Below are positions 8,145 through 15,956 of a stretch of DNA of 47,157 nt, piece by piece; position 1 is the stretch's first letter; each line of letters begins with the position of its first letter. The notes beneath the pieces were generated by a model. It searched no databases, had not been told where the DNA came from, and saw only the letters and a program-made list of their open reading frames with translations. The stretch is from an uncultured Eubacteriales bacterium (GTDB lineage: Bacteria > Bacillota > Clostridia > Christensenellales > CAG-138), in assembly GCA_902802805.1 (NCBI GenBank), contig CADCNE010000009.1:1-47157 (forward strand). Direction: 5' to 3'. The position numbers were made by a program, and so were the translations under genes.

Positions 8145-10334
8145 CTACTCCTGTGTCTTCGCGCCGGAGAATTCTACGTGGACCGTGGTCCCCTTGGGCA
8201 CTTCGGTGCCCTCGGGATACTGGGCCATGGTCACCGTGCCCGCGCTGTTGCTTCGATCGTAGTCCATGACCAGCCCCGCCTTGGTGAGGGCGTCCAGAGC
8301 GTTGATCCGGTTCTTGCCCTCCAGCTTGGGCACCTTGGTCATCTCGATCTCCTCCTCCTCCCCCTGGAAGGTGGTCCAGGCGGTGTAGAGGATCACGGGG
8401 CTGCCCCTCACCACGAAGTTCCCCGGAGACGGGCTCTGCCGCTGGACCGCGGCCGCCTTCTCGCTCTCCATATACACCGCGTCGAGGCCCGCGCTCTTCA
8501 AAGCGGCGGTGGCCTGCTCCACGGTCATGCCCCGCACGTCCGGCACGGACACGGCGCTTTCCTTCCGGTCCGTGGGCACGGAGAAGTAGGTGAGCACGTT
8601 CTTCAGGACCTGCTGCACGTAGGGGGCGGCCACGGTGCTGCCGTAGACCACGGGGACCTGGGGTTCGTCCACGATGATCATGCACAGGTATTCCGGGTCG
8701 TCCGCCGGGACGAAGCCCACGAAGGAGGCTACCAGCAGGGTACTCGATACCTTCCCGTTCTCGTCGTACTTCTGGGAGGTGCCGGTCTTGCCGCCCACGC
8801 TGTAGCCGGGGATGGCCGCGTTCCTGCCGCTGCCGGAGTCCACCACGCCGGTGAGATATTTGCGGATGAGGGCGGAGGTCTCGGGGGTGATGACCTGCCG
8901 GACCACCTCCTTCTCGTGATGCTCCAGCACCTCGCCGGAGGTAGCGGTCACGTCCTGGACGTAATAGGGTTTCAAAAGTTCCCCGCCGTTGATGGCGGCG
9001 CACACGGCCATGGCCATCTGCATGCCCGTGCAGGAGATGCTCTGTCCGAAGCCGATGCGGGCGAGGTCCGTGTCCCGGATGTACTTCTTGTGGGTCACCT
9101 TGCCGGTGGTCTCGCCGCCGATGCCCACGCCGGTCTTGTCGTTCATGCCGAAGGCGTAGATGTACTCGTAGAATTTGTCCGTGCCCATCTTGATGGCCAT
9201 GGACATGAAGGCCGGGTTGCAGCTGTTCTGGACCGCCTGAGCCAACGTCTCGCTGCCGTGGCCCTTACTGCGCCAGCACTTGATCTTCTGGCCCAGGACG
9301 TTCAGGTACCCCTTGCACTTGAAGGTGGTCCCGTCGTTCACCGTGCCGGAGTCCAGGGCCGCCGCCAGGGTGACCACCTTGAAGACGGAGCCCGGCTCGT
9401 AGGTCTCGGTGACCATCCGCTGCCGGGACAGGTCCAGCAGCGTCTCCGCGTCGGTCCGGGGCGGGTTGTTGGGATCGATGGTGGGGTAGGAGCTGATGGC
9501 GTAGATCTCGCCGGTCTTGGGGCTCATGACCACGCCGTAGGCGTACTTGGCCAGGTTGGTCCTGGCCGCCTCCTCGAGAGCGTTCTGCAGAAAGCCCTCG
9601 ATGCCCGTGTCCACGGTGAGCTGGATGGCGGCGCCGCCGATGGGGGCGATGTAGGAGCTCTCGCCGCCGGGGATCTCGTTGCCGTCCCGGTCCGTTTCGG
9701 CGATCTGCTTGCCGTCCACGCCGGAGAGGACCGTGTTGTAGGAGAGCTCCACGCCGGTCTGGCCGTCACCGTCCACGTTGGTGAAGCCCAAAAGCTGGCC
9801 GAACAGGTTCCCCTCGGGGTAGTTCCGCTTCACGTCGGAGTAGTAGCTGATGGCCCGGTTCTCCTGGAAGGTGACCAGCTGGGCGATGACGTTGGATTCC
9901 ACCTGGTCCTTGATCTTCACCTGCTGATAGGGCTTGCCGTCCTTGGGGTTGATCTTGGTCATCTTGGCGATGATGGACTCATAGTTCACATTGAGCAGGG
10001 TGGAAAGGATGTTGGCGATACGCTCCCTATCCGCGTCCTCCGTGATGGCCTGGGGGTTCACGCAGACCTGGTAGGTGGTGTAGCTCTCGGCGAGGACGTT
10101 GCCGTTTCTATCCAATATCCTGCCCCGCTCCGCCTTCAGGGACAGGGAGCTCTGCCACTGGCGCTGGGCCATCTTGGCGTACTCGGGGCCCTTGACGATG
10201 GACACGTAGTAGAGGTTCACGAGGAGCGCTAAAAGGAGCAGCACGGCAAGAGCGGAAGCCACCAGCAGCTTCCGGCGAAGGCGGGATATGCGGGGCCGAC
10301 GGCCCCTTGCCTTTTTCCGCTTCCTTTTCTCCAC
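8145..10334 (-). CDS. Class B penicillin-binding protein, FtsI/SpoVD-like, with two PASTA domains
   Basis: Septal or spore-cortex transpeptidase that cross-links strands made by the SEDS partner FtsW. The 729 residues start with a basic cytoplasmic stretch and a membrane helix at about 23-43 (LLVASALAVLLLLALLVNLY). The dimerisation domain begins ERGRILDRNGNVLAE. The transpeptidase domain has the three active-site motifs: SVFK with Ser316 and Lys319, SCN at 371-373, and KTGTS from Lys516. Two C-terminal PASTA repeats begin VSVPDVRGMTVEQATAAL and VPKLEGKNRINALDAL, followed by a short tail. PASTA repeats in this genomic position suit SpoVD or Pbp2x-type proteins. It follows ftsL by 17 nt and precedes murE by 21 nt. 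Confidence 0.94.
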   Translation of the reverse strand: MEKRKRKKARGRRPRISRLRRKLLVASALAVLLLLALLVNLYYVSIVKGPEYAKMAQRQWQSSLSLKAERGRILDRNGNVLAESYTTYQVCVNPQAITEDADRERIANILSTLLNVNYESIIAKMTKINPKDGKPYQQVKIKDQVESNVIAQLVTFQENRAISYYSDVKRNYPEGNLFGQLLGFTNVDGDGQTGVELSYNTVLSGVDGKQIAETDRDGNEIPGGESSYIAPIGGAAIQLTVDTGIEGFLQNALEEAARTNLAKYAYGVVMSPKTGEIYAISSYPTIDPNNPPRTDAETLLDLSRQRMVTETYEPGSVFKVVTLAAALDSGTVNDGTTFKCKGYLNVLGQKIKCWRSKGHGSETLAQAVQNSCNPAFMSMAIKMGTDKFYEYIYAFGMNDKTGVGIGGETTGKVTHKKYIRDTDLARIGFGQSISCTGMQMAMAVCAAINGGELLKPYYVQDVTATSGEVLEHHEKEVVRQVITPETSALIRKYLTGVVDSGSGRNAAIPGYSVGGKTGTSQKYDENGKVSSTLLVASFVGFVPADDPEYLCMIIVDEPQVPVVYGSTVAAPYVQQVLKNVLTYFSVPTDRKESAVSVPDVRGMTVEQATAALKSAGLDAVYMESEKAAAVQRQSPSPGNFVVRGSPVILYTAWTTFQGEEEEIEMTKVPKLEGKNRINALDALTKAGLVMDYDRSNSAGTVTMAQYPEGTEVPKGTTVHVEFSGAKTQE

Positions 10335-10351
10335 GTTCGTCCTTTCTATGG

Positions 10352-10795
10352 TCAGTTATCGTTCCAGCTCATGACGCGGCCCACGTTCTGGTTGGCCTCG
10401 TTGATGGTGGTGTAGTCGTTGAGGGTGCTCTGTTCCTTTCTGAGCAGGGAGATCTTCTCCTTGTAGGAGGAGATGTCGCTCTCCAGGGTGTGGATCTCCG
10501 TGTATATCTTGGCGATCTGGGCGCTGCCGCTGATGGCCAGGATGGCCGTCGCCGCGATGAGGAACACGGCGAGGATCATGAGGATGCGGGAATAGACGGG
10601 CACCTGGGGCTTCTCCGCCTCCACCGCCTGCTGCTTCTCCAGATCCTTCTCCCGGGGCTGGGGATAGACGGGCAGGCTCTCCGCCACTTCCTCGATCATC
10701 CGCACCTCCGGCCCGTTCCGGTGGGAAGGAGCGTATATGCGGGTCACCGGTGCCACGGCGCCGTTTTGTTTCTCCGTGTCAAAGGAGACTTCCAT
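10352..10795 (-). CDS. ftsL: FtsL-like septum protein (membrane helix plus coiled coil)
   Basis: Small bitopic protein that in other bacteria pairs with DivIC/FtsB and FtsQ to activate FtsW-PBP. The 147 residues have a cytoplasmic part of about 70, one membrane helix (ILMILAVFLIAATAILAIS), and an extracellular heptad-rich coiled coil (IYTEIHTLESDISSYKEKIS and onward). Sequence identity in this family is poor, so the assignment rests on topology and on the conserved slot between rsmH (5-nt gap) and the class B PBP. Confidence 0.82.
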   Translation of the reverse strand: MEVSFDTEKQNGAVAPVTRIYAPSHRNGPEVRMIEEVAESLPVYPQPREKDLEKQQAVEAEKPQVPVYSRILMILAVFLIAATAILAISGSAQIAKIYTEIHTLESDISSYKEKISLLRKEQSTLNDYTTINEANQNVGRVMSWNDN

Positions 10796-10800
10796 CGGAC

Positions 10801-11796
10801 TTACGCCCTCCCTTCTCTATACGTGTTCTTTCCGGTACCTATGCCACCGTCCAGCTTTTCGAGAGCTCTCAGCTTGCAGCAGGCGGACCGGCTGTTCTCT
10901 TTCTGCTCCGCCTCGCAGGCGGTCAGGGGGTGCTTGGTCAATACTTTCCCGTAGGGCGTCCGGCCGCAGACGCACTGGGGGCTCTTGGGTGGGCAGACGC
11001 AGGGGTTCTCCGCCGTTTTAAAGGCGGTCTTCACGATCCGATCCTCCAAAGAGTGGAAGGTGAGGACCACGATCCGGCCGCCGGGGTTCAACAGGTCGAT
11101 GCAGCCGTCCACCGCGTCCCGAAGACCCTGGAGCTCGCCGTTCACCTCGATGCGGATGGCCTGGAAACAGCGGCGGGCCGGGTGCTGCTGCTCCCTGTGG
11201 CGGAACTTGGCGGGGATGGCGCCGGCGACGATGTCCGCGAGCTCAGTGGTGGTCTTGATGGGCTTTTTAGCCCGCTCTTCGCAGATGCGCCGGGCGATCC
11301 CCGGTGAGAAGCGCTCCTCGCCGTAGTCCCGGAAGATGCGGACCAGGTCCTTCTCCGCGTACCCGTTCACCACGTCCGCCGCGGTGAGGGGGGCACTTTG
11401 GTCCATGCGCATGTCGAGGGGGGCCTCCGCCTTGTAGGAGAAGCCGCGGCTGGGCTCGTCCAGCTGGTAGGAGGACACGCCGAGGTCCAGGAGGATGCCG
11501 TCCGCCCCGGTGACGCCTCGCTGCAGCAGCAAAGTCTTCATGTGGAAGAAGTTGCCGTGGATGGCGGTGATCTTCTCGCCGAAGGGGCGAAGGCGTTCTG
11601 TCGCCGCCCGGAGGGCCGTTTCGTCCCGGTCGATGCCGATGAGACGGCCGGTGTCGGGCAGGAGGTCAAGTATGGCCTCGCTGTGGCCGCCGCCGCCCAG
11701 GGTGCCGTCCACGAACACGCCGCCGCGCTTGGGCTCGAGCAGGTCCGTCACTTCCCGGACCATGATGGGTACATGATGAAACGCGCCGTTTTCCAT
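10801..11796 (-). CDS. rsmH: 16S rRNA (cytosine(1402)-N(4))-methyltransferase RsmH
   Basis: SAM-dependent methyltransferase acting on C1402 of 16S rRNA in the 30S decoding centre. The start is the ATG at 11796, giving MENGAFHHVPIMVREVTDLL and 331 residues; an ideal AAAGGAGG lies 8 nt upstream. The reading frame stays open further upstream, but that stretch is intergenic repeat. Motif I is VFVDGTLGGGGHSEAIL, and LLDLGVSSYQLDEPSRGFSY and GGRIVVLTFHSLEDRIVK are RsmH signatures. It is the first gene of the cell-wall operon; the mraZ gene that often precedes it is missing. Confidence 0.96.
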   Translation of the reverse strand: MENGAFHHVPIMVREVTDLLEPKRGGVFVDGTLGGGGHSEAILDLLPDTGRLIGIDRDETALRAATERLRPFGEKITAIHGNFFHMKTLLLQRGVTGADGILLDLGVSSYQLDEPSRGFSYKAEAPLDMRMDQSAPLTAADVVNGYAEKDLVRIFRDYGEERFSPGIARRICEERAKKPIKTTTELADIVAGAIPAKFRHREQQHPARRCFQAIRIEVNGELQGLRDAVDGCIDLLNPGGRIVVLTFHSLEDRIVKTAFKTAENPCVCPPKSPQCVCGRTPYGKVLTKHPLTACEAEQKENSRSACCKLRALEKLDGGIGTGKNTYREGRA

Positions 11797-11851
11797 GACA
11801 GACCTCCTTTCCGCCCGCAAGGGCATACGTCCACATATATATACAGAGTGT

Positions 11852-11880
11852 ATTATATCGCAAATGCACTCGTTTGTCAG
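11852..11880 (-). promoter_or_regulatory. Promoter of the division/cell-wall operon
   Basis: The minus strand has -35 CTGACA (875-880 of the 11.8-kb block) and a perfect -10 TATAAT (11852-11857) with a 17-bp spacer. Transcription would start about 50 nt ahead of the rsmH ATG. No other good promoter is obvious until the tRNA promoter past ftsQ, so rsmH through ftsQ may be one transcript of about 11 kb. Confidence 0.75.
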
Positions 11881-11910
11881 TATAGGTACGTATTTTTTCA
11901 CATTTTTCTT

Positions 11911-12046
11911 TTGCCGCTTTTTCTCTTTAGACAAAGAGAAAAAGCGGCGGAAAAAGAGAAACTTAAGAAAAAAAGAAGGCTGTGTACGAAGCACAGCCTC
12001 ATTCTTAAAGTTCTTTTGGTCACCTTTTCTTTCAAGAAAAGGTGGT
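11911..12046. repeat. Composite palindromic element, copy A
   Basis: Three stem-loops in a row in the gap between the PIG-L fusion gene and rsmH. First, CCGCTTTTTCTCTTT (11914-11928) pairs perfectly with 11933-11947. Next, an outer pair AACTTAAGAA / TTCTTAAAGTT (ending 12012) encloses an AGGCTGTG/CACAGCCT hairpin (11977-11999). Last, a 24-nt palindrome CACCTTTTCTT..AAGAAAAGGTG (12021-12044). The arrangement is the reverse complement of copies B and C. The CACC palindrome faces the 3' end of the PIG-L fusion gene. Confidence 0.85.
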
Positions 12047-12062
12047 GCTTTTAATAAATTCC

Positions 12063-14600
12063 TTATTTCGTCACTTTCTCGGAATATCCGAACAGCAGCC
12101 CGTCGGGCAGGGTCCTGAGCTGGCTCCAGTCCTTCTTGTTGCCGCCCTTGTTGAGCCGCTCGCCCATGAAGATCAGGGCCGCGGACACGCCGCCGTCCAT
12201 GTTGTAGGCCTGCTGACAGCCGAAGGACGCCATCAGCTCCGCAAACTCGTTGAGGTCCCAGCCAAGGTTGGCCTTGGGATAGTCGCTTCGGTATCCGCCC
12301 ACGATCACGATGAAGTGGCCCGGCTCCACCATGCCCACGCCGACCCGGGGGTTGGTCTTGAACAGCCAGTTGTTCTCCAACGTCTTTTCGCCGGTCTTGA
12401 CCCCATCCTGGACCAGGATAGGTCCGAAGGAGATACAATTCTCCACGCCGTCCTCAGCGATGAGCTGGGCGGAGGTGATTTTCTCCTTGGGAATGAGCTC
12501 GATGGAGCGGGTCTCCGGGTGCCAGAGCATCAGATCCGCCTTGTTGCTGTCGAGATAGATCCACCCGTCCCGGATCAGCACGCCCTTCTTGTCCTTGTCC
12601 ATATGGATCAGGTTGTCGCCGGTGATCATCACCACCGCCTTATAGCGCTTGGCGATGTTCATGGCGCTGTCCTTCTGGGCGCCGGCCCGCTGTTCGTTGC
12701 CGAAGCCGGCCCTGAACTCGTCCGCCCCCATGTAGATATCCGCCACATAGTAGGGGAATTCCATCTTGGCGCAGACGCCCGTGTACCGGGTGATCTCCAC
12801 GGAGAAGGTGCTGTTCTTATACAGCCACTTGCCGCCGTCCTCGTCCATCTGCACGATCTCCTCCCCGTCGGTGAAAACGCCGGCGAAGGGATCGGGGGTG
12901 GCCGTGGGTTCCGGGGTGGGCGTGGCCGTAGGCTCCGGCGTCGGCTCCGGCGTGGCCGTGGGCTCCGGCGTCGGGGTAGGCGTCGGTTCCGGCGTCGGCG
13001 TGGGGGTCGGCGTCGGCGTGGCCGTGGGCACGGCCGTCTTTGCCGCCTCCGCCGCCAGCAGGTCGTCAAATTCTTCCGCCGCGGCCGCCTGGCGCTTATT
13101 GAGGGACGCGGCCTGGTAGAGGCCCACGCACAGGAGGGCGGCGGCCAGAACGGGCACCAAAATGCCCACGATCACGGGGATCTTCGCCACGATCGCCCGC
13201 TTGAGTATCATCAACAGTATGAACAGCACCGCCGCCAGAGCCAGCGACAGGAGGATGGGCATGACCACCTTCCTCGTATCCGCCAGCCGCGGGAGCGGGG
13301 TGGGCACGGGCGTAGAGGGCACGACCGTTTCCGCCGCGATCACCGGCGCGACCGTGGGCTCAGCCGTGGGCGCAGGGGTGGGTTCCTCCGTAGGCTCGGG
13401 GGTCGGCTCCTCGGTGGGCGCGGCCGTCGGCTCCTCGGTGGGTTCCGGGGTGGGCGCAGGGGTAGGCTCCGGGGTCGCTATGGGCGTAAAGGTGATGTTC
13501 TCCAGCATGTCCCCGTTCTTATCCTTGCCCACGGTGGTGTGGTAGGGGATGTAGGTATCCTCCCTATAGGGAGTGTAGTGGAAGTTGCGCAGGGAAGCGT
13601 ACCCCTCCTCGTAAAGGGCGGCCGCCTGGTCGTAGCCCGCGGAGAAGTCGTAGGATGCTCCGTTCTTGTCGCCCTTCTCCACGGCAAAGTAAACTTTTTT
13701 CAGCCAGGGGAGGTTCTTGAGCCGCTTATAGATGCCGGTGAAGACGGAATAGGCGGTCTCAGCTTCGCCCATGATAGGAAAATGTCGGGTCTTGCCATGG
13801 GTCACGATGACGGCGGGCCGATAGGCTTCGATCACGTTCAGCAGCTCCCGGGACACGTCGCCGTTCTTTTCCCAGCTGGTCTTCAAGATCTCCGGGTCAA
13901 GGGACCGCCGGCCGGTGGTGTTCAAAAAGATAGGCTCGTTCTGAACGCCCAGCTTCCACAGGGTGCGGAAGCACTCCTCCTGCCGGCCCCGGTTGTAGGG
14001 GTTCAGGTACACGATCTGCACGGGCACGCCCCGCTCCGCCAGGGACGGCAGCAGCCCGCCGAAGCAGGAGAGTTCCTCCCCCGGATAGGCGACGATCAGC
14101 ATGATGGCGGGCTCCTTCAGCGGCGCCTCGAATCGGGGCAGCTCCTCCGGCAGCTCGCCGATCGTGAAGGCGGACAGCTCCGAGATGGCGCACTCCTCTT
14201 TGAAGGTCAGCGTGAACCCGCAAACGCCCTCCTGGGGCGCGGCGTAATACTCGTTCCACAGGGCCGGGGAAAGGTCCGCTTCGGCCACGGTCTTATTTTC
14301 CCGGTCCAGCCAGGCGATCTTCACGGAGGAGGGGACCTTCTGCCACCCGATATAGGCGTATCCCATCTCCTGACCGCCGGACAGGGTCACGGACTCCGCC
14401 TTTTTATAGGACACATAGGAGCTGTAGACGCCGTCGTTCAGCCTGTCGGCGTAGTCGGCGTGCTTCTCGTCCCGGACGGTCAGCACTTCCCTGAGGTCGA
14501 TCGCTTCGTCTTCGGCCGCGGCAACAGAAAAGACGGTATTGGCCGCCAGGATCAATACCGTTAATAGCAATATAAAGATTATTCGCAGAGTCTTTTTCAT
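12063..14600 (-). CDS. Membrane protein: degenerate PIG-L deacetylase fused to phosphodiester glycosidase (NAGPA-like) domain
   Basis: The 845 residues contain, in order: a signal peptide (1-29), a jelly-roll-like region (about 40-150), a PIG-L-like fold (about 165-345), a Pro/Glu/Thr linker (374-437), two membrane helices (about 445-466 and 474-496), a second Pro/Thr linker (523-570) and a NAGPA-type domain (about 600-840). The NAGPA part has PRVGVGMVEPGHFIVIVGG and QAYNMDGGVSAALIF, typical of glycosidases that expose or cleave phosphodiester-linked sugars, including on wall polymers. In the PIG-L part the metal motif AHPDDE reads AYPGEE, and the later HxxH region reads THGKTRHFPIMGEAET, so zinc binding and deacetylation are doubtful. 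Both end domains would lie outside the cell. It follows dnaN by 3 nt. The exact substrate is unknown. Confidence 0.8.
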   Translation of the reverse strand: MKKTLRIIFILLLTVLILAANTVFSVAAAEDEAIDLREVLTVRDEKHADYADRLNDGVYSSYVSYKKAESVTLSGGQEMGYAYIGWQKVPSSVKIAWLDRENKTVAEADLSPALWNEYYAAPQEGVCGFTLTFKEECAISELSAFTIGELPEELPRFEAPLKEPAIMLIVAYPGEELSCFGGLLPSLAERGVPVQIVYLNPYNRGRQEECFRTLWKLGVQNEPIFLNTTGRRSLDPEILKTSWEKNGDVSRELLNVIEAYRPAVIVTHGKTRHFPIMGEAETAYSVFTGIYKRLKNLPWLKKVYFAVEKGDKNGASYDFSAGYDQAAALYEEGYASLRNFHYTPYREDTYIPYHTTVGKDKNGDMLENITFTPIATPEPTPAPTPEPTEEPTAAPTEEPTPEPTEEPTPAPTAEPTVAPVIAAETVVPSTPVPTPLPRLADTRKVVMPILLSLALAAVLFILLMILKRAIVAKIPVIVGILVPVLAAALLCVGLYQAASLNKRQAAAAEEFDDLLAAEAAKTAVPTATPTPTPTPTPEPTPTPTPEPTATPEPTPEPTATPTPEPTATPDPFAGVFTDGEEIVQMDEDGGKWLYKNSTFSVEITRYTGVCAKMEFPYYVADIYMGADEFRAGFGNEQRAGAQKDSAMNIAKRYKAVVMITGDNLIHMDKDKKGVLIRDGWIYLDSNKADLMLWHPETRSIELIPKEKITSAQLIAEDGVENCISFGPILVQDGVKTGEKTLENNWLFKTNPRVGVGMVEPGHFIVIVGGYRSDYPKANLGWDLNEFAELMASFGCQQAYNMDGGVSAALIFMGERLNKGGNKKDWSQLRTLPDGLLFGYSEKVTK

Positions 14601-14603
14601 GAT

Positions 14604-15651
14604 TTAGAATATCCGCATGGGGACCACCAGGAAGAAGCAGTCCTCCCCGTTCACGGGCCGGATCACGCAGGGGTTGATAGGGCTGTTGCACTCCAGGTAC
14701 ACCTTGTCTTCCTCCACGTTTTTCAGCACGTTCAATAAAAATCTGGGGTTGAAGGCGATGTTGAGCCCGTCGCCCATGACCTGAGCCGTGATCTCGTCCT
14801 CGATCTTGCCCACCACGCTCTCGGCCTTGACCGCCATATTCTCGGCGCCGATCTTAAGGAGCACGCTGTTGTTCCCGTCCCGGGACACCAGCTGAGCCCG
14901 GTCCACGCTCTCCATAAGGGCTTCCTTTTCCACTAAAACCCGGGTCTTGCAAGCTTTGGGCAATATCCGCTTATAATCGATATAGTCGCTGTCGATGAGC
15001 CGGGAGATCAGGACGGAACCGCCCATGTCCGCCTTCATGTGGGTCCGGGAGAAGGTGAGGGCCGCTTCTCCCTCCCCTTCCTCCAGCATGCGGCTGATCT
15101 CGGAGATCGCCTTGCCGGGCACCACCACCCGCTTTTCGGGAACTTCCCTTTCGATGGTCATGCTGTTCTTGGCGAACTGGAAGGAATCGGTGGCCACCAT
15201 GGACAGAGTCTTTCCCTCGGTCTCCATCAGCACGCCGGTGAGGGAGGGATGGGCCTCGTCCACCGCCACCGCAAAGGCCGTATGGTCGATGATCCGCTTA
15301 CCCTTCTCCCGATCGAAGGTGATGGTGAAGGTATCGTCCCCGTCGAAGGTCATCTGAGGGTACTCCTCGTACTCCATGCACTGGAGCTGGTTCACGCTCC
15401 GGCCGCACCGGATGGTCAGGGTCTGGCCGTCCAGGGAGAAGAAGGCGTTCCCCTCGGGGAGCTTTCTCACGATGTCAGAGAAGATGCGCCCCTTTATGAC
15501 GCACTCGCCGCTTTCCTCCACGATGGCGGGCAGCAGGCACTCCTTCTGCAGCGTAAGATCGGAGCACGGGCATGGTGGAGCGGACGGGCAGGGCCTTGGA
15601 GACGGACAGGACGCCCTCTTTCAAAATATTGGAGTTTACGTTGAATCTCAT
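14604..15651 (-). pseudogene. dnaN: DNA polymerase III beta subunit (sliding clamp) with internal deletion and frameshift
   Basis: The processivity clamp of the replicase. The true start is the ATG at 15651, reading MRFNVNSNILKEGVLSVSKA and then RSTMPVL. After this the frame is lost near 15558-15564. The rest reads on in another frame from SDLTLQKECLLPAIVEESGE to the normal clamp end CFFLVVPMRIF. Compared with E. coli and B. subtilis DnaN, about 16 residues between MPVL and SDL are missing. The remaining length (1048 nt) needs 2 mod 3 nt to restore frame; adding about 50 nt would give about 365 residues, the normal size. Because DnaN is essential, an assembly or sequencing error is more likely than true loss. 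It follows dnaA across oriC and precedes the PIG-L fusion by 3 nt. Confidence 0.85.
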
Positions 15652-15956
15652 TTTCAGTACCTCGCTTTTCAACAGAGTAACACGGCCGTATGGTTTTCTC
15701 AACCCTTCCGATCCCGATTTTACAAGATGTTGAAATTTTGGGAGGGAGAGATATTTTAGATTTATTTATAGTGGTAGTTATAGTAGGGCATGTGTCCGGT
15801 GGGGATAAGGGGCAAAAAGACGGCCGCGTCTAAAATAAAGCTGTGGACGAGGCTGTGGCTGACGTGTGGACTAAGACCAGGGGTTATTCCTGTTGTCCCC
15901 GCTGTCCAAGCTGTCCACCGTTTTCGTCCACAGGGTTTCCACCGCTGTGGATGAAC
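15652..15956. other. oriC: Chromosomal replication origin oriC (dnaA-dnaN intergenic region)
   Basis: The 305-bp gap holds DnaA-box-like 9-mers: TTATCCCCA (15800-15808, minus), TCGTCCACA (15842-15850, minus), TAGTCCACA (15865-15873, minus), TCGTCCACA (15924-15932, plus) and TCATCCACA (15946-15954, minus). Next to the first box, the minus strand has a short G+C stretch and then CTA/TAA-type triplets (15769-15786) matching the DnaA-trio pattern, followed by an A+T-rich stretch (15751-15770). This box, G+C, trio, A+T order is the basal unwinding arrangement known from B. subtilis. Gene strand bias also switches at this locus. Confidence 0.88.
15751..15786 (-). other. DNA unwinding element with DnaA-trio motif
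   Basis: Read on the plus strand, 15769-15786 is TAG-TGG-TAG-TTA-TAG-TAG, six triplets in phase, next to the A+T-rich block 15751-15770. On the minus strand this follows the TTATCCCCA box in the order expected for DnaA filament loading. The triplet assignment is by eye. Confidence 0.65.

Noticed and set aside
8133-10232. Plus-strand open frame opposite the PASTA penicillin-binding protein
   Set aside because: Same antisense pattern, no family features.
11911-12046. Palindromic elements considered as CRISPR repeats or attenuators of rsmH
   Set aside because: They are single, composite and lie at gene 3' ends; copy A is upstream of the rsmH promoter, so it cannot attenuate rsmH.
11797-12438. 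N-terminal extension of rsmH into the upstream gap
   Set aside because: It would run through the operon promoter and repeat copy A; the ATG at 11796 has an ideal AAAGGAGG and begins at the conserved RsmH start.
12886-13490. Repetitive DNA in the PIG-L fusion gene considered as CRISPR or tandem repeat array
   Set aside because: The repeats encode Pro-Glu-Pro-Thr linkers in frame, with no unique spacers and no cas genes.
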